Shown here: positions 12,597 to 20,215 of the stretch, in pieces
Layout of the letters: each line of letters begins with the position of its first letter
Position numbering within the stretch: position 1 is the first letter of the stretch
Origin: a virus
Virus record (IMG/VR): IMGVR_UViG_3300042691_013486
Span: 1-28,688 of that record
Length of the DNA stretch: 28,688 bases
Strand: one strand, 5' to 3'
The notes under the pieces: model-generated
Told to the model about the DNA's origin: nothing
Database searches by the model: none
Seen by the model: the letters and a program-made list of their open reading frames with translations, nothing else
Translations under genes and position numbers: made by a program

Positions 12597-13469
12597 ATGG
12601 AAGACACCATCGACACCTCCGGCGAGACCTCGCTTCTCGCCGCAGCCGATAACACAAGCGCCTCTCCGGAGGCACAGGCGCAGCCCACCGCTGCGGGAAC
12701 TACCACGCAACCCTCGACTCCTTGGGTCAATCCCGATGGCACTTTTGGAGAGGGGTGGACGAACAACCTCCCGGAGGATTCTGCTGCCTACAAGGACACG
12801 CTCTCCAAATACAAGAGCGTTCCCGACATGGCCAAGGCGCTCGCCAACGCGAACGCCCTCATCGGAAAAAAGCTCGGCGTCCCGAACGAGAAATCCTCGC
12901 CCGAAGAGGTCGCCGCATTCCGCCGCGCCATGGGCGTTCCGGAATCTCTCGACGAATACAAGCTCGCTCCGGAAACCCTGCCGGAGGGCATGACATGGAA
13001 CGACGACATGGCGAAGCCCTATGCCGAGATCGCGCACAAGCACGGCATCCCGCCATCGGCCATGAAGGAACTCGTCGCCCAACACGCGAAGACCGAGATG
13101 TTCAAGATGGAGGCGATCCAAGCCACCTTTGAAAAGCAACGCACCGAAGCGGTCGGCACACTTCAAAGGGAGTGGGGGAATGATTTCGGAAAGAACATCG
13201 GACTCGCCAAGCAGGCCGCGAAGATCGCTGGCGTTGACGCGAACTCGCACGGTTTCAGCGATCCCGAAGTGGTCCGCGGATTCGTTCGCATGGCCCAGAT
13301 GATGAGCGAGGACAAGGTCGGTCGCTCGATGGGTGGCACGGAGTTTATGACCGGCGCAGCCCGCGCCAAGGACATCATGTCGAATCCCGACAACACTTGG
13401 CACAAACGCTACATGGATGGCGACCGCGAGGCCGCTGCCCTTGTCACCTCCCTGCTCAAGCAGGGATAG
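12597..13469 (+). CDS. Capsid scaffolding protein
   Basis: A 290-residue acidic protein located directly before the major capsid gene. The N-terminus is disordered (Ser/Thr/Ala/Pro-rich to about 45). YKDTLSKYKSVPDMAKALANA and KKLGVPNEKSSPEE are hallmarks of podovirus scaffold proteins, with a further AFRRAMGVPESLDEYKL. A long helical region and a C-terminal segment (WHKRYMDGDREAAALVTSLL), probably the coat-binding end, complete it. Scaffolds direct prohead assembly and leave before or during packaging. The tRNA gene starts 5 bp after its stop codon. Confidence 0.85.
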   Translation: MEDTIDTSGETSLLAAADNTSASPEAQAQPTAAGTTTQPSTPWVNPDGTFGEGWTNNLPEDSAAYKDTLSKYKSVPDMAKALANANALIGKKLGVPNEKSSPEEVAAFRRAMGVPESLDEYKLAPETLPEGMTWNDDMAKPYAEIAHKHGIPPSAMKELVAQHAKTEMFKMEAIQATFEKQRTEAVGTLQREWGNDFGKNIGLAKQAAKIAGVDANSHGFSDPEVVRGFVRMAQMMSEDKVGRSMGGTEFMTGAARAKDIMSNPDNTWHKRYMDGDREAAALVTSLLKQG

Positions 13470-13474
13470 AAAAC

Positions 13475-13545
13475 TGCGGGGTAGTGAAAAGGTATCACAC
13501 CAGTTTCATAATCTGGAGTTCCGAGTTCGATTCTCGGCCCCGCTA
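13475..13545 (+). tRNA. tRNA-Met (CAT), possibly tRNA-Ile2
   Basis: A 71-nt cloverleaf folds by eye. The acceptor is TGCGGGG/CCCCGCT, six G-C pairs with an unpaired U1-U72. The D-stem is GTGA/TCAC with loop AAAGGTA. The anticodon stem is CCAGT/TCTGG (inner T-T mismatch) with loop TTCATAA, giving anticodon CAT. The T-stem CCGAG/CTCGG is perfect, with loop TTCGATT, and the discriminator is A73. No CCA is encoded. U11-A24 is elongator-like rather than initiator-like. CAT could also be a tRNA-Ile2 if C34 is modified to lysidine. Eight T follow immediately, so the transcript may end there. Confidence 0.8.
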
Positions 13546-13553
13546 TTTTTTTT
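13546..13553 (+). terminator. T8 run after the tRNA
   Basis: Eight T directly after the GC-rich tRNA acceptor/T-arm helix. It may act as a factor-independent terminator or processing boundary, ten bases before a 14-mer motif. Confidence 0.4.
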
Positions 13554-13562
13554 AGAAAAAAG

Positions 13563-13576
13563 TTTTGACTGATACC
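13563..13576 (+). promoter_or_regulatory. 14-mer regulatory motif, copy 5
   Basis: Exact TTTTGACTGATACC. It follows the tRNA and T-run and opens the 178-nt leader of the major capsid gene. Confidence 0.75.
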
Positions 13577-13699
13577 GCAGTGGCGGTAATGTCACCTTCG
13601 TCAGAGCAGACACCTCCTTTGTGAGCCTGCTCCCTAATACCCGCCGCCGCTGACCCCACACGGGACACTCGGAAGCGAAGGGAGCAAACAAACCATCAG
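13577..13699 (+). promoter_or_regulatory. Structured leader of the major capsid gene with alternative stems
   Basis: CAGTGGCGG (13578-13586) pairs with CCGCCGCTG (13644-13652), nine pairs with one G-U. Inside it GAGCAG (13604-13609) pairs with CTGCTC (13627-13632). GCTCCCT (13629-13635) can instead pair with AGGGAGC (13679-13685), which would disrupt the GAGCAG stem. The competing stems resemble an attenuator or switch. No ORF is present. Found by eye; not folded computationally. Confidence 0.4.
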
Positions 13700-13713
13700 T
13701 TTCGACTGATACC
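13700..13713 (+). promoter_or_regulatory. 14-mer regulatory motif variant, copy 6
   Basis: TTTCGACTGATACC, one mismatch to the consensus, 27 nt before the major capsid ATG. Preceded by ATCAG, so ATCAG and CTGAT can pair around the motif. A standard AGGAG ribosome binding site (about 13730-13734) follows. Confidence 0.7.
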
Positions 13714-13740
13714 AACTCACCAAAAACCAAAGGAGACCAA

Positions 13741-14649
13741 ATGGCCGATCTAAACGGAGTTCTGACGAACATCCCCAATCACTTCACCACCCAGTTCGAC
13801 TCGAACTGGAAACACCTCGTTCAGCAGAAGAACAGCAAGCTGAAAGAATATGTCACCCTCGATTCCATCGAAGGGAAGGAGAAATCCTACAACCAACTCG
13901 ACGCAACCTCCATGACCCAGATCACGGATCGCTCCCGCGACACCCGGATCACCGATCAAGCGATGGCCAAGCGTTGGATTCGCCCGCTCAACTACGACTG
14001 CGCCAAACTCGTTGACGAGTTCGACGAGCAATTCCTCGGCGAGGTCGTGCTGCCCACCAGCCCGATCATCCAGAGCCACGCCGCAGCCTACGCTCGCACT
14101 TGCGACAAGATCATCATCGACGCCCTCGGCGGCACAGCCTTCACCGGCACGACCGGCACAACCGCCACCGTCCTGCCCGCAGGCCAGAAGATCGCAGCCA
14201 ACTATGTCGAGAGTGGCGCAGTCGCCAACTCCGGCCTCACCATCGCCAAACTCCGCGCAGCGAAGTTCCTCTTCGACTCCAACGAGGTGGACGAGGAGGA
14301 GGAGCGCATCATGGTTGTGTCCGCCAAGCAGCTTCAAGACCTGCTCCGCACGGTCGAGGCGACATCGGCAGACTACAACTCGGTTCGCGCCCTGGTTGAC
14401 GGCACTTTGAACACCTTCATGGGTTTCAAATTCCGCCGCAGCCAACAGCTCCCGCTGGCCACCGATATCCGCTCCTGCTTCGCGTATGTGAAGAGTGGCG
14501 TGATCCTCGCCGAGCGTGGACTCAAGACCATGATGGATGTCCGTCCCGACCTCTCGCACTCCCTTCAAATCCGCTCCGTGGCCAGCCTCGCTGCCGTCCG
14601 CATGGAAGAGAAGAAAGTCGTCGAGATCGCCTGCGACGAAGTCCTCTAA
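13741..14649 (+). CDS. Major capsid protein
   Basis: A 302-residue protein beginning MADLNGVLTNIPNHFTTQFD, with QQKNSKLKEYVTLDSIEGKE close behind. The order portal-scaffold-this gene, the length, and the pattern of podovirus capsid proteins of the Bordetella BPP-1 type support the call. Segments such as RWIRPLNYDCAKLVDEFDE, AAAYARTCDKIIIDALGG and the C-terminal LKTMMDVRPDLSHSLQIRSV fit the coat family with an HK97-like fold. It is preceded by two 14-mer motifs, a structured leader and a good AGGAG ribosome binding site, and followed by a strong terminator, consistent with high, separately controlled expression. Confidence 0.88.
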   Translation: MADLNGVLTNIPNHFTTQFDSNWKHLVQQKNSKLKEYVTLDSIEGKEKSYNQLDATSMTQITDRSRDTRITDQAMAKRWIRPLNYDCAKLVDEFDEQFLGEVVLPTSPIIQSHAAAYARTCDKIIIDALGGTAFTGTTGTTATVLPAGQKIAANYVESGAVANSGLTIAKLRAAKFLFDSNEVDEEEERIMVVSAKQLQDLLRTVEATSADYNSVRALVDGTLNTFMGFKFRRSQQLPLATDIRSCFAYVKSGVILAERGLKTMMDVRPDLSHSLQIRSVASLAAVRMEEKKVVEIACDEVL

Positions 14650-14661
14650 TTCATAGCCCGC

Positions 14662-14695
14662 TGGCAGACCGGGAAATGTCTGCCACCCCTTTTTT
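14662..14695 (+). terminator. Rho-independent terminator after the major capsid gene
   Basis: TGGCAGAC (14662-14669) and GTCTGCCA (14678-14685) form a perfect 8-bp stem with loop CGGGAAAT, followed by CCCC and six T (14690-14695). Thirteen bases after the capsid stop codon. Confidence 0.85.
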
Positions 14696-14720
14696 CAATC
14701 TGTGATCTGACCGCGCCTCA

Positions 14721-15734
14721 ATGACAGACATCCAAATCTGCAACCTCGCTCTCGCCCGACTCGGTGATTCCCGCATCACCGCGCTCACCGACGCGACCGC
14801 ACAGGCGCAATACTGCTCGCTCTTCTACGCGCAGACTTTGGAGGAACTCCAAGCGGAGTTCGATTGGCAGTTCTGCCGCAAGCAGGTCAACCTCACCAGC
14901 GGCACAGCCCCGCTCACCGGCTACTCATTGCAGTATGCCTTGCCCGCCGATTTCATCCGGGCGCTACGGCTCGGCAGCATCGATGCCAGCGAGAACTTCG
15001 GATCGTGGGAGATCATTGGAACCAACCTCCACACGAACATCGCCAGCCCCGTGGCGCTTGACTACATCGCGCTTGTCACGACCACCACTTCCTTCCCCGC
15101 CATCTTCGTCGAGGCGCTCTCCATGAAGCTCGCCGCCGTCCTCGCGATGCCGCTTACCGGCTCCAAGGAATTGTTCAAGCAATGCGCCGAGCTTTACATG
15201 GCCACCGTCCAGAAGCCCGCCTTCGGCAACGCCACCGAAGCCTACGCCCCGGCCCGCACATCCGCCGCTCCTGTGAGTGTCTCGGAGATTTGCCGCAGGG
15301 CCATCTTGCGTGTCGGCAGCGCCGACCTGTTCAAACCTCACGGCGAACCCATGGTCATCGCGCAGTCCCTCTACGAGTCGGTTCGCGACAGCCTGCTCTC
15401 CGACTTCCAATGGTCGTTTGCCCGCGCCCAAGTCTCCATCGTGAAGGACGCAGTCAATCCGACGACCGGCTACTCGTTCCGCTACGCGATCCCCGCATCC
15501 TCCAAACAAATCATCCGGGTCAACAACATCGATGACTCGGAGAACAACGCGCAGTGGGAAGTGGTAGGTGGATTCATCCATACCAACTTCACGACCCCGA
15601 TCATTCTTGATCACACCACCACCGTCACCGATGTGGCCAAGTTCCCGCCCATCTTCGTCGAAATCCTCACCGCCTCCCTCGCCTTCAAACTCGCCTCCAT
15701 CGTTGAATTCCCAACAAACCAACCATCCCAATAA
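14721..15734 (+). CDS. Tail tubular A-like protein with two domain copies
   Basis: A 337-residue protein with two copies of a domain resembling T7 gp11 (tail tubular protein A, the ring between portal and nozzle). Each has an opening helix (IQICNLALARLGD; SEICRRAILRVGSADLF), a DFQWSFARAQV-type helix end, a GYSFRYAIPAS strand pair, a D.SEN..(S/Q)WE(I/V)(I/V)G..(L/I)HTN core and a closing LA.KLA helix. Equivalent codons are 184 residues apart. The second copy lacks the final helix (SKELFKQCAELYM in copy 1); that segment reappears as the N-terminus of the next gene. The next gene is in the same frame, directly after this gene's TAA. No clear ribosome binding site precedes either start. Confidence 0.8.
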   Translation: MTDIQICNLALARLGDSRITALTDATAQAQYCSLFYAQTLEELQAEFDWQFCRKQVNLTSGTAPLTGYSLQYALPADFIRALRLGSIDASENFGSWEIIGTNLHTNIASPVALDYIALVTTTTSFPAIFVEALSMKLAAVLAMPLTGSKELFKQCAELYMATVQKPAFGNATEAYAPARTSAAPVSVSEICRRAILRVGSADLFKPHGEPMVIAQSLYESVRDSLLSDFQWSFARAQVSIVKDAVNPTTGYSFRYAIPASSKQIIRVNNIDDSENNAQWEVVGGFIHTNFTTPIILDHTTTVTDVAKFPPIFVEILTASLAFKLASIVEFPTNQPSQ

Positions 15735-17393
15735 ATGAAATCCGAAGAACTCTTCAAAGAACTTCAATTCCTCATGTCCAAGCCTGCCCTCCTTGAGGCA
15801 GTCGAGGCAGTCGCCAACTACTCCGGCACACTCACCACAACCGCCAGCGAGATCATCCGCCAAGCGGTCATGCGTGTTGGTTCTGCCGATGCCTTCAAGC
15901 AAAACGGGCAACCCTTCGTCTTCGCGGCCAAATTCTACGCGCAGACCATCAACGAGATTCTCTCGGAATACGATTGGCGCTTTGCTCGCCAACAAGCTGG
16001 GAATGTCGCAAAGGATGTCACCGCTCCCGTCACTGGATACGATTTCCGCTACCCCGTCCCAACAGGGACCATCAAGGTTCTGCGAATTAACGGAATCGAC
16101 GCCTCGGAGAACTTCGGCACATGGGAGGTTGTCGGCAACTTCATTCACACCAACTTGGTGACTCCGATCTCGGTGGATTACATCGCCGCCCCGACCCTCG
16201 ACACGACCTACCCGGCGATCTTTATCGAACTCGTCGTCGCCCGGCTCGCCTACAAGCTCGCCATGGCGCTCGGAGCCGGTGACCAAGCGATAGCCGCAGC
16301 CAAGGAATTCGACTTCATCATCCAGCGCCCCGCTCTCCAGCGCGAAATCGCTTCGGTCGCCGATGCTTCCACATCCAACACCATCACGACCCGCACGCAA
16401 ATTTGCAAACAGGCAATCATGCGCCTCGGCTCTTTGGAATCCCTCAAAAGCCAGCCGATGGTATTCGCGAATTCCTTCTACGATCACACGCTGGAAGAAC
16501 TCCTCTCCGATGTGCCGTGGGCGTTTGCGAAGAAGCAAGTCACGCTCGTTGTCAACGCGACCAATCCTTCGGCGGGCCACACGAAGCGTTACACCCTACC
16601 CACGGATTTTATCCAAATCATCCGGGTGAACAACATCGACACGACTGAGAACTTCGGCCAATGGGAAATCGTTGGAGGTTTCCTCCACACCGATATCGGA
16701 GCGCCGATCATCGTGGACTACACCTCGCTGGTCACCGATGTGACCCTGTTCCCGGCTCCGTTCATCGAGGCACTCATCTGCCGCCTCGCAGCCAAGATCG
16801 CGCTTCCGCTCACAGCCGATGGCAACATCGTCACCGCCATGGTTCAAGTGGCTGCTGAGACCATGCAGCGCCCCTCGGTGAAGAACCAGATCGAGAAATC
16901 CGCCAAACCCCGCACGACCTCCTCGGCCAACACGGTCTCGGAAATCTGCCGCCAAGCTATCCTCCGGGTGGGAAGCGCCGATGTCTTCAAACCTTACGGC
17001 GAACCGATGTCCATCGCGACCAGCCTCTTCGACCAGACCCGCAACGAACTCCTCGCCGACTTCGACTGGCAGTTCGCCCGTGTCCAGACAACCCTCTCTG
17101 CCGATGCTGTGGCTCCGTCCTTCGGTTACGCCAAACGCTACCTGCTGCCGACCACGACCATCAAGGTGCTGCGGGTCAATGGCGTGGATGAGGATGAAAA
17201 TTTCGGCAAGTGGGAGATCGTCGGCGGTTACCTCCACACGGATTCCACGCCTACGGTCCAGATCGAGACGACCGCCATTGTCACTGACGCCAGCAAGTTC
17301 CCGGCGGTCTTCGTGAACATGCTCACCGTCACACTCGCGATGAAACTCTCCCAACTCATGGAATCGCAACCCGCGCAGGTCGTTCGCCAATAA
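15735..17393 (+). CDS. Tail tubular A-like protein with three domain copies
   Basis: A 552-residue protein. Its N-terminal MKSEELFKELQFLMSKPALL aligns with the inter-domain helix of the previous gene (SKELFKQCAELYM ... KPA). Then follow three copies of the tail tubular A-like domain, opening with SEIIRQAVMRVGSADAF, TQICKQAIMRLGSLESL and SEICRQAILRVGSADVF. Each copy ends with the (I/V)HTN/LHTD strand, a V(T/A)D....FPA.F segment and a helical linker with RPA or RPS. The repeat period is 183 and 181 residues. The gene starts immediately after the TAA of the previous gene, in the same frame, and ends in TAA six bases before a third gene in the same frame. The series looks like one ancestral polyprotein cut by stop codons. 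Confidence 0.8.
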   Translation: MKSEELFKELQFLMSKPALLEAVEAVANYSGTLTTTASEIIRQAVMRVGSADAFKQNGQPFVFAAKFYAQTINEILSEYDWRFARQQAGNVAKDVTAPVTGYDFRYPVPTGTIKVLRINGIDASENFGTWEVVGNFIHTNLVTPISVDYIAAPTLDTTYPAIFIELVVARLAYKLAMALGAGDQAIAAAKEFDFIIQRPALQREIASVADASTSNTITTRTQICKQAIMRLGSLESLKSQPMVFANSFYDHTLEELLSDVPWAFAKKQVTLVVNATNPSAGHTKRYTLPTDFIQIIRVNNIDTTENFGQWEIVGGFLHTDIGAPIIVDYTSLVTDVTLFPAPFIEALICRLAAKIALPLTADGNIVTAMVQVAAETMQRPSVKNQIEKSAKPRTTSSANTVSEICRQAILRVGSADVFKPYGEPMSIATSLFDQTRNELLADFDWQFARVQTTLSADAVAPSFGYAKRYLLPTTTIKVLRVNGVDEDENFGKWEIVGGYLHTDSTPTVQIETTAIVTDASKFPAVFVNMLTVTLAMKLSQLMESQPAQVVRQ

Positions 17394-17396
17394 CGC

Positions 17397-18872
17397 ATGA
17401 AATCCGAGGAGCTATTCAAGGAACTCCAGTTCCTCGCAGGCAAGCCCGCATTGAAAAATGCGGTCGAGGCCCGCGCCTCCTCGCGCCCTTCCAGCGTCCT
17501 CACCGAGGACGAACTCTGCCGCCAAGCGATCCTTCGCGTTGGCACAGCCGAGCAATTCGGCCCCTCCTCGCAGGCGATGCTCCTCGCCAAGTCGCTCTAC
17601 CCGCAGGTGCGCGACTCCCTCCTTCTCACCGGATCGTGGACATGGGCGATGAAGTCCCTCACGGTGGCCGAGAGCCTCCCGCGCCCGGAATACAAATGGG
17701 CCTACCGCTACGCGATCCCGTCCGACTGCCTGCGCGTTTTCCGGGTGAACGACCAAGATTACGCCACCGGCGATGCGGCGTGGGAGGTCTCGGGGAATTT
17801 CGTCCTGTCGAACTCTGATTCCGGCGCTCCCGACTGGGTCGCGGGCCGCACCTACGAAGTTGATAATGTCGTAACCAGCGCCGAGGCAGTCTACCGCTGC
17901 ATGGTCACTGGCACAACCAAGCAACCCGGAGTCGCGGCGGGCTGGACCACCGACTGGGATGTCTGGCTCGGCAGCGCGATCACGCTGGAATATGTCCGCA
18001 AGGTCACCGAGGTCACCCTCTTCGACTCCCTCTTCATCGACCTCCTCACGGCCAGCCTTGCCGCCAAGCTCGCCGTCCCCCTCACTGGCGATGCCGCCAA
18101 GGCCGCGCTCCTCGCGAAGGAGACCGACATCCTCGGCAAAAACCCCGCCATGCGCCGGGATTCCACCGAGCGCAAGGGCCGCATCAAGCCCGCTTGGATG
18201 TCCAGCAAGCTCGTCTCTTCCCGTAATGGCGGCGACGGCATCGAGGCGCAAGCCAAGGCCGGAGGATCGGGTGGGGGAGTCAGCTACCCTTCGCTCCTCG
18301 TCCAAGTCGGCAATGTTTCCGCCGTATCCGGCAACACCCAGCCCTTCGTCACCAACTCCGGCACAGGCAACACCGCCGTTCTAAACTTCGGCCTTCCGCA
18401 GGCGGGTCTCCTCGACTCGGCCAAGACCACCCTCACCGGCAACGGCACGCTTCGCACCTTCTCGGTCTCCGGCCTCCGCTCCTCCGACCCCAACCATGTC
18501 ATCGTGGCGATCAACGGAGTCACGCAGGAACCCACAGCCGACTACCTCGTCAACCAGGGCAGCGGCACGATCACCTTCACCTCCGCAATCCCAAACGGCG
18601 CGAAGATCGTCGTCATTGCTCTCGGCCTCTACTCGCCCACCACCCAGCGCGATCCGGACAACTACATCCACGCCTTCGCCGTAAACACCGCAGGAACCTT
18701 TTCCTACTACGGACTACTCCTCAATTCCGACATCCCCGCCACCGGCCCCGCTGCCACCGTGGCGAAATGGGCGATCACCCGCTCCGCACTCACCGCCGCC
18801 GGAGCTGTCACCACCACCGCCAAGGCGACCAATGTCGCATGGACCAACCGGGAGACCGCCGCCTACGCCTAA
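17397..18872 (+). CDS. Tail tubular A-like domain fused to fibre-like C-terminal region
   Basis: A 491-residue protein. The first residues (MKSEELFKELQFLAGKPALK) nearly repeat those of the preceding gene. Residues about 37-255 are the sixth tail tubular A-like domain (ELCRQAILRVGTAEQF). It is interrupted after the equivalent of the HTN strand by an insert at about 143-190 (DWVAGRTYEVDNVVTSAEAV then YRCMVTG), resembling chitin-binding CBM5/12-type modules. From about 280 on the protein is Gly/Ser/Thr-rich and beta-structured (HVIVAINGVTQEPTADYLV, GTITFTSAIPNGAKIVV), like phage fibre modules. It is probably the outermost member of the series, linking tail ring and fibres. It overlaps the next gene by TAATG. 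Confidence 0.72.
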   Translation: MKSEELFKELQFLAGKPALKNAVEARASSRPSSVLTEDELCRQAILRVGTAEQFGPSSQAMLLAKSLYPQVRDSLLLTGSWTWAMKSLTVAESLPRPEYKWAYRYAIPSDCLRVFRVNDQDYATGDAAWEVSGNFVLSNSDSGAPDWVAGRTYEVDNVVTSAEAVYRCMVTGTTKQPGVAAGWTTDWDVWLGSAITLEYVRKVTEVTLFDSLFIDLLTASLAAKLAVPLTGDAAKAALLAKETDILGKNPAMRRDSTERKGRIKPAWMSSKLVSSRNGGDGIEAQAKAGGSGGGVSYPSLLVQVGNVSAVSGNTQPFVTNSGTGNTAVLNFGLPQAGLLDSAKTTLTGNGTLRTFSVSGLRSSDPNHVIVAINGVTQEPTADYLVNQGSGTITFTSAIPNGAKIVVIALGLYSPTTQRDPDNYIHAFAVNTAGTFSYYGLLLNSDIPATGPAATVAKWAITRSALTAAGAVTTTAKATNVAWTNRETAAYA

Positions 18873-19111
18873 TGACGACGATCACCGAGACCAACATCAC
18901 CCAGCAACTGGACCTGTCGAACTTCACGATTGTCCTGCCGGAGGAAAGCATCAAGCAGCTCGTCATCTACCCGTCCGCCTCGGACTTCCCCCAACCCGGC
19001 AGGGAAGCCCGAATCTACCACGCGCAGGACACCCATGTGCAGTGGCTTTGGGATGACGCCACCAACACCTACCGGCTCCTGCTCGAAATGATCGACTGCG
19101 GAGAATTCTAA
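18872..19111 (+). CDS. Small hypothetical tail-region protein
   Basis: A 79-residue acidic protein read from the ATG in a TAATG overlap. Sequence features: TNITQQLDLSNFTIVLPEES near the start and HVQWLWDDATNTYRLLLEMI near the end. No signal peptide or membrane helix. Family unknown; coupled to the tail tubular/fibre gene, so probably a small virion or assembly protein. Confidence 0.6.
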   Translation: MTTITETNITQQLDLSNFTIVLPEESIKQLVIYPSASDFPQPGREARIYHAQDTHVQWLWDDATNTYRLLLEMIDCGEF

Positions 19112-19143
19112 CTTTCCCCATGAACAAACCACAAACCCATCAG

Positions 19144-19157
19144 TTTTGACTGATACC
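19144..19157 (+). promoter_or_regulatory. 14-mer regulatory motif, copy 7
   Basis: Exact TTTTGACTGATACC, 25 nt before the fibre ATG at 19183. Preceded by CATCAG, so ATCAG/CTGAT could pair across it. The surrounding leader (about 19130-19182) resembles the capsid leader at 13690-13740, including CACCAAAAACCAAA-like sequence. A 9-codon mini-ORF (19120-19149) ends within the motif. Confidence 0.75.
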
Positions 19158-19182
19158 TAACCAACACCAAAAACCAAATCAA

Positions 19183-20160
19183 ATGCCCAATCCAATCCTG
19201 AAAATTAAACGCGGAAGTGGTTCGCCACAAAGTCTTTCCGCTGGCGAACTCGCCATCGACACAGCAAACAAGAGCCTGTTTGTAGGCCAAGCAGACGGCA
19301 CTCCGCTCGTCATCGGCGGTGAAAATGTCTTTGCAAAAAAGACTTACGCTGACGCAGCAGTGGCAGCAGAGGCCGCACTTCGATCCGCAGCGGACGCCAC
19401 ATTGACATCGAACCTCGCAACCGAGGTTTCGGATCGTGCTTCTGCGGTATCCGCAGCCGCCTCCACCGCCGCGAGCAACCTCGCAACAGAGAGCAGCGCG
19501 AGACAAGCCGCCGATGCGACATTGACTCAAAATCTCGCAACCGAGGTTTCACGGGCGCAGGCCGCAGAAGGCACGCTCACCACAAACCTCGCCAGTGAGG
19601 TTTCCCGTGCCACCGCAGCAGAGGTCGCGCTCGGAACTCGCATCGACAATGTCCTTTCCAATGTGGACGGACCCGCCCTTGATTCTCTTTCGGAAGTGGT
19701 CGCGGCGTTCCAAACGGCGGATTCCAGCTTGAACGGAGCCATAACAAGCCTCGCTTCAACAGCTTCCACAGGTCTTGCAAACGAGGTTTCGCGTGCGACC
19801 GCAGCGGAAGCAGCCATCGCCGCCGACCTCGCGACCGAGACCAGCAACCGCACCTCGGCGATCTCCTCGCTCACCTCCTCGACCTCCAGCGCCCTCGCCT
19901 CGGAAGTTTCACGGGCCACCGCAGCCGAAGCAGCCCTCGCGAGCGACATCTCGGACATTGAAACCGCAGCAAGCGCCTTGACCAGTAGGGTTTCTGCCGC
20001 AGAAAGCGACATCAATGCCGAGGAATCAGCCAGAGCCGCAGCCATCACCGCAGTGGAAGCGAGCATCGCCTCCGAGGCTTCGACCCGTTCGTCGGCAGTT
20101 TCGAGCTTGGGCAATCGCATCACCGCTCTGGAAACAACCATAGATGGTGGAACTTATTAG
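19183..20160 (+). CDS. Tail fibre with trimeric coiled-coil repeats
   Basis: A 325-residue protein. The N-terminus (ILKIKRGSGSPQSLSAGELA followed by LFVGQADGTPLVIGG) is a common attachment module of phage fibres. From about residue 55 to the end it is built of repeats of the type NLATEVSRA.AAE.AL, with regular Ala/Leu/Val spacing and few aromatics, as in elongated trimeric coiled coils. It ends near a TIDGGTY cap without a distinct receptor-binding domain. So it is probably a stalk whose tip is provided by a neighbouring protein. It is followed at once by a terminator hairpin. Confidence 0.78.
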   Translation: MPNPILKIKRGSGSPQSLSAGELAIDTANKSLFVGQADGTPLVIGGENVFAKKTYADAAVAAEAALRSAADATLTSNLATEVSDRASAVSAAASTAASNLATESSARQAADATLTQNLATEVSRAQAAEGTLTTNLASEVSRATAAEVALGTRIDNVLSNVDGPALDSLSEVVAAFQTADSSLNGAITSLASTASTGLANEVSRATAAEAAIAADLATETSNRTSAISSLTSSTSSALASEVSRATAAEAALASDISDIETAASALTSRVSAAESDINAEESARAAAITAVEASIASEASTRSSAVSSLGNRITALETTIDGGTY

Positions 20161-20176
20161 TATTCAATAACAAAGC

Positions 20177-20213
20177 CCGCCGAGGTCCAACCCCTCGGCG
20201 GCAACCTTTTTCT
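20177..20213 (+). terminator. Strong hairpin terminator immediately before the next start codon
   Basis: CCGCCGAGG (20177-20185) and CCTCGGCGG (20193-20201) form a perfect 9-bp stem around TCCAACC, followed by CAACC and TTTTTCT. The ATG of the next gene is at 20216, so the terminator occupies the place where a ribosome binding site would be expected. Confidence 0.75.
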
Positions 20214-20215
20214 AC

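Noticed and set aside
13577-13652. A second tRNA in the capsid leader
   Set aside because: The outer stem and inner hairpin do not form a T-arm with TTC or a standard anticodon arm.
19400-20140. Repeated DNA in the fibre gene as a CRISPR-like or mobile repeat
   Set aside because: The repeats are in register with codons and explained by the coiled-coil protein repeat (ATEVSRA.AAE).
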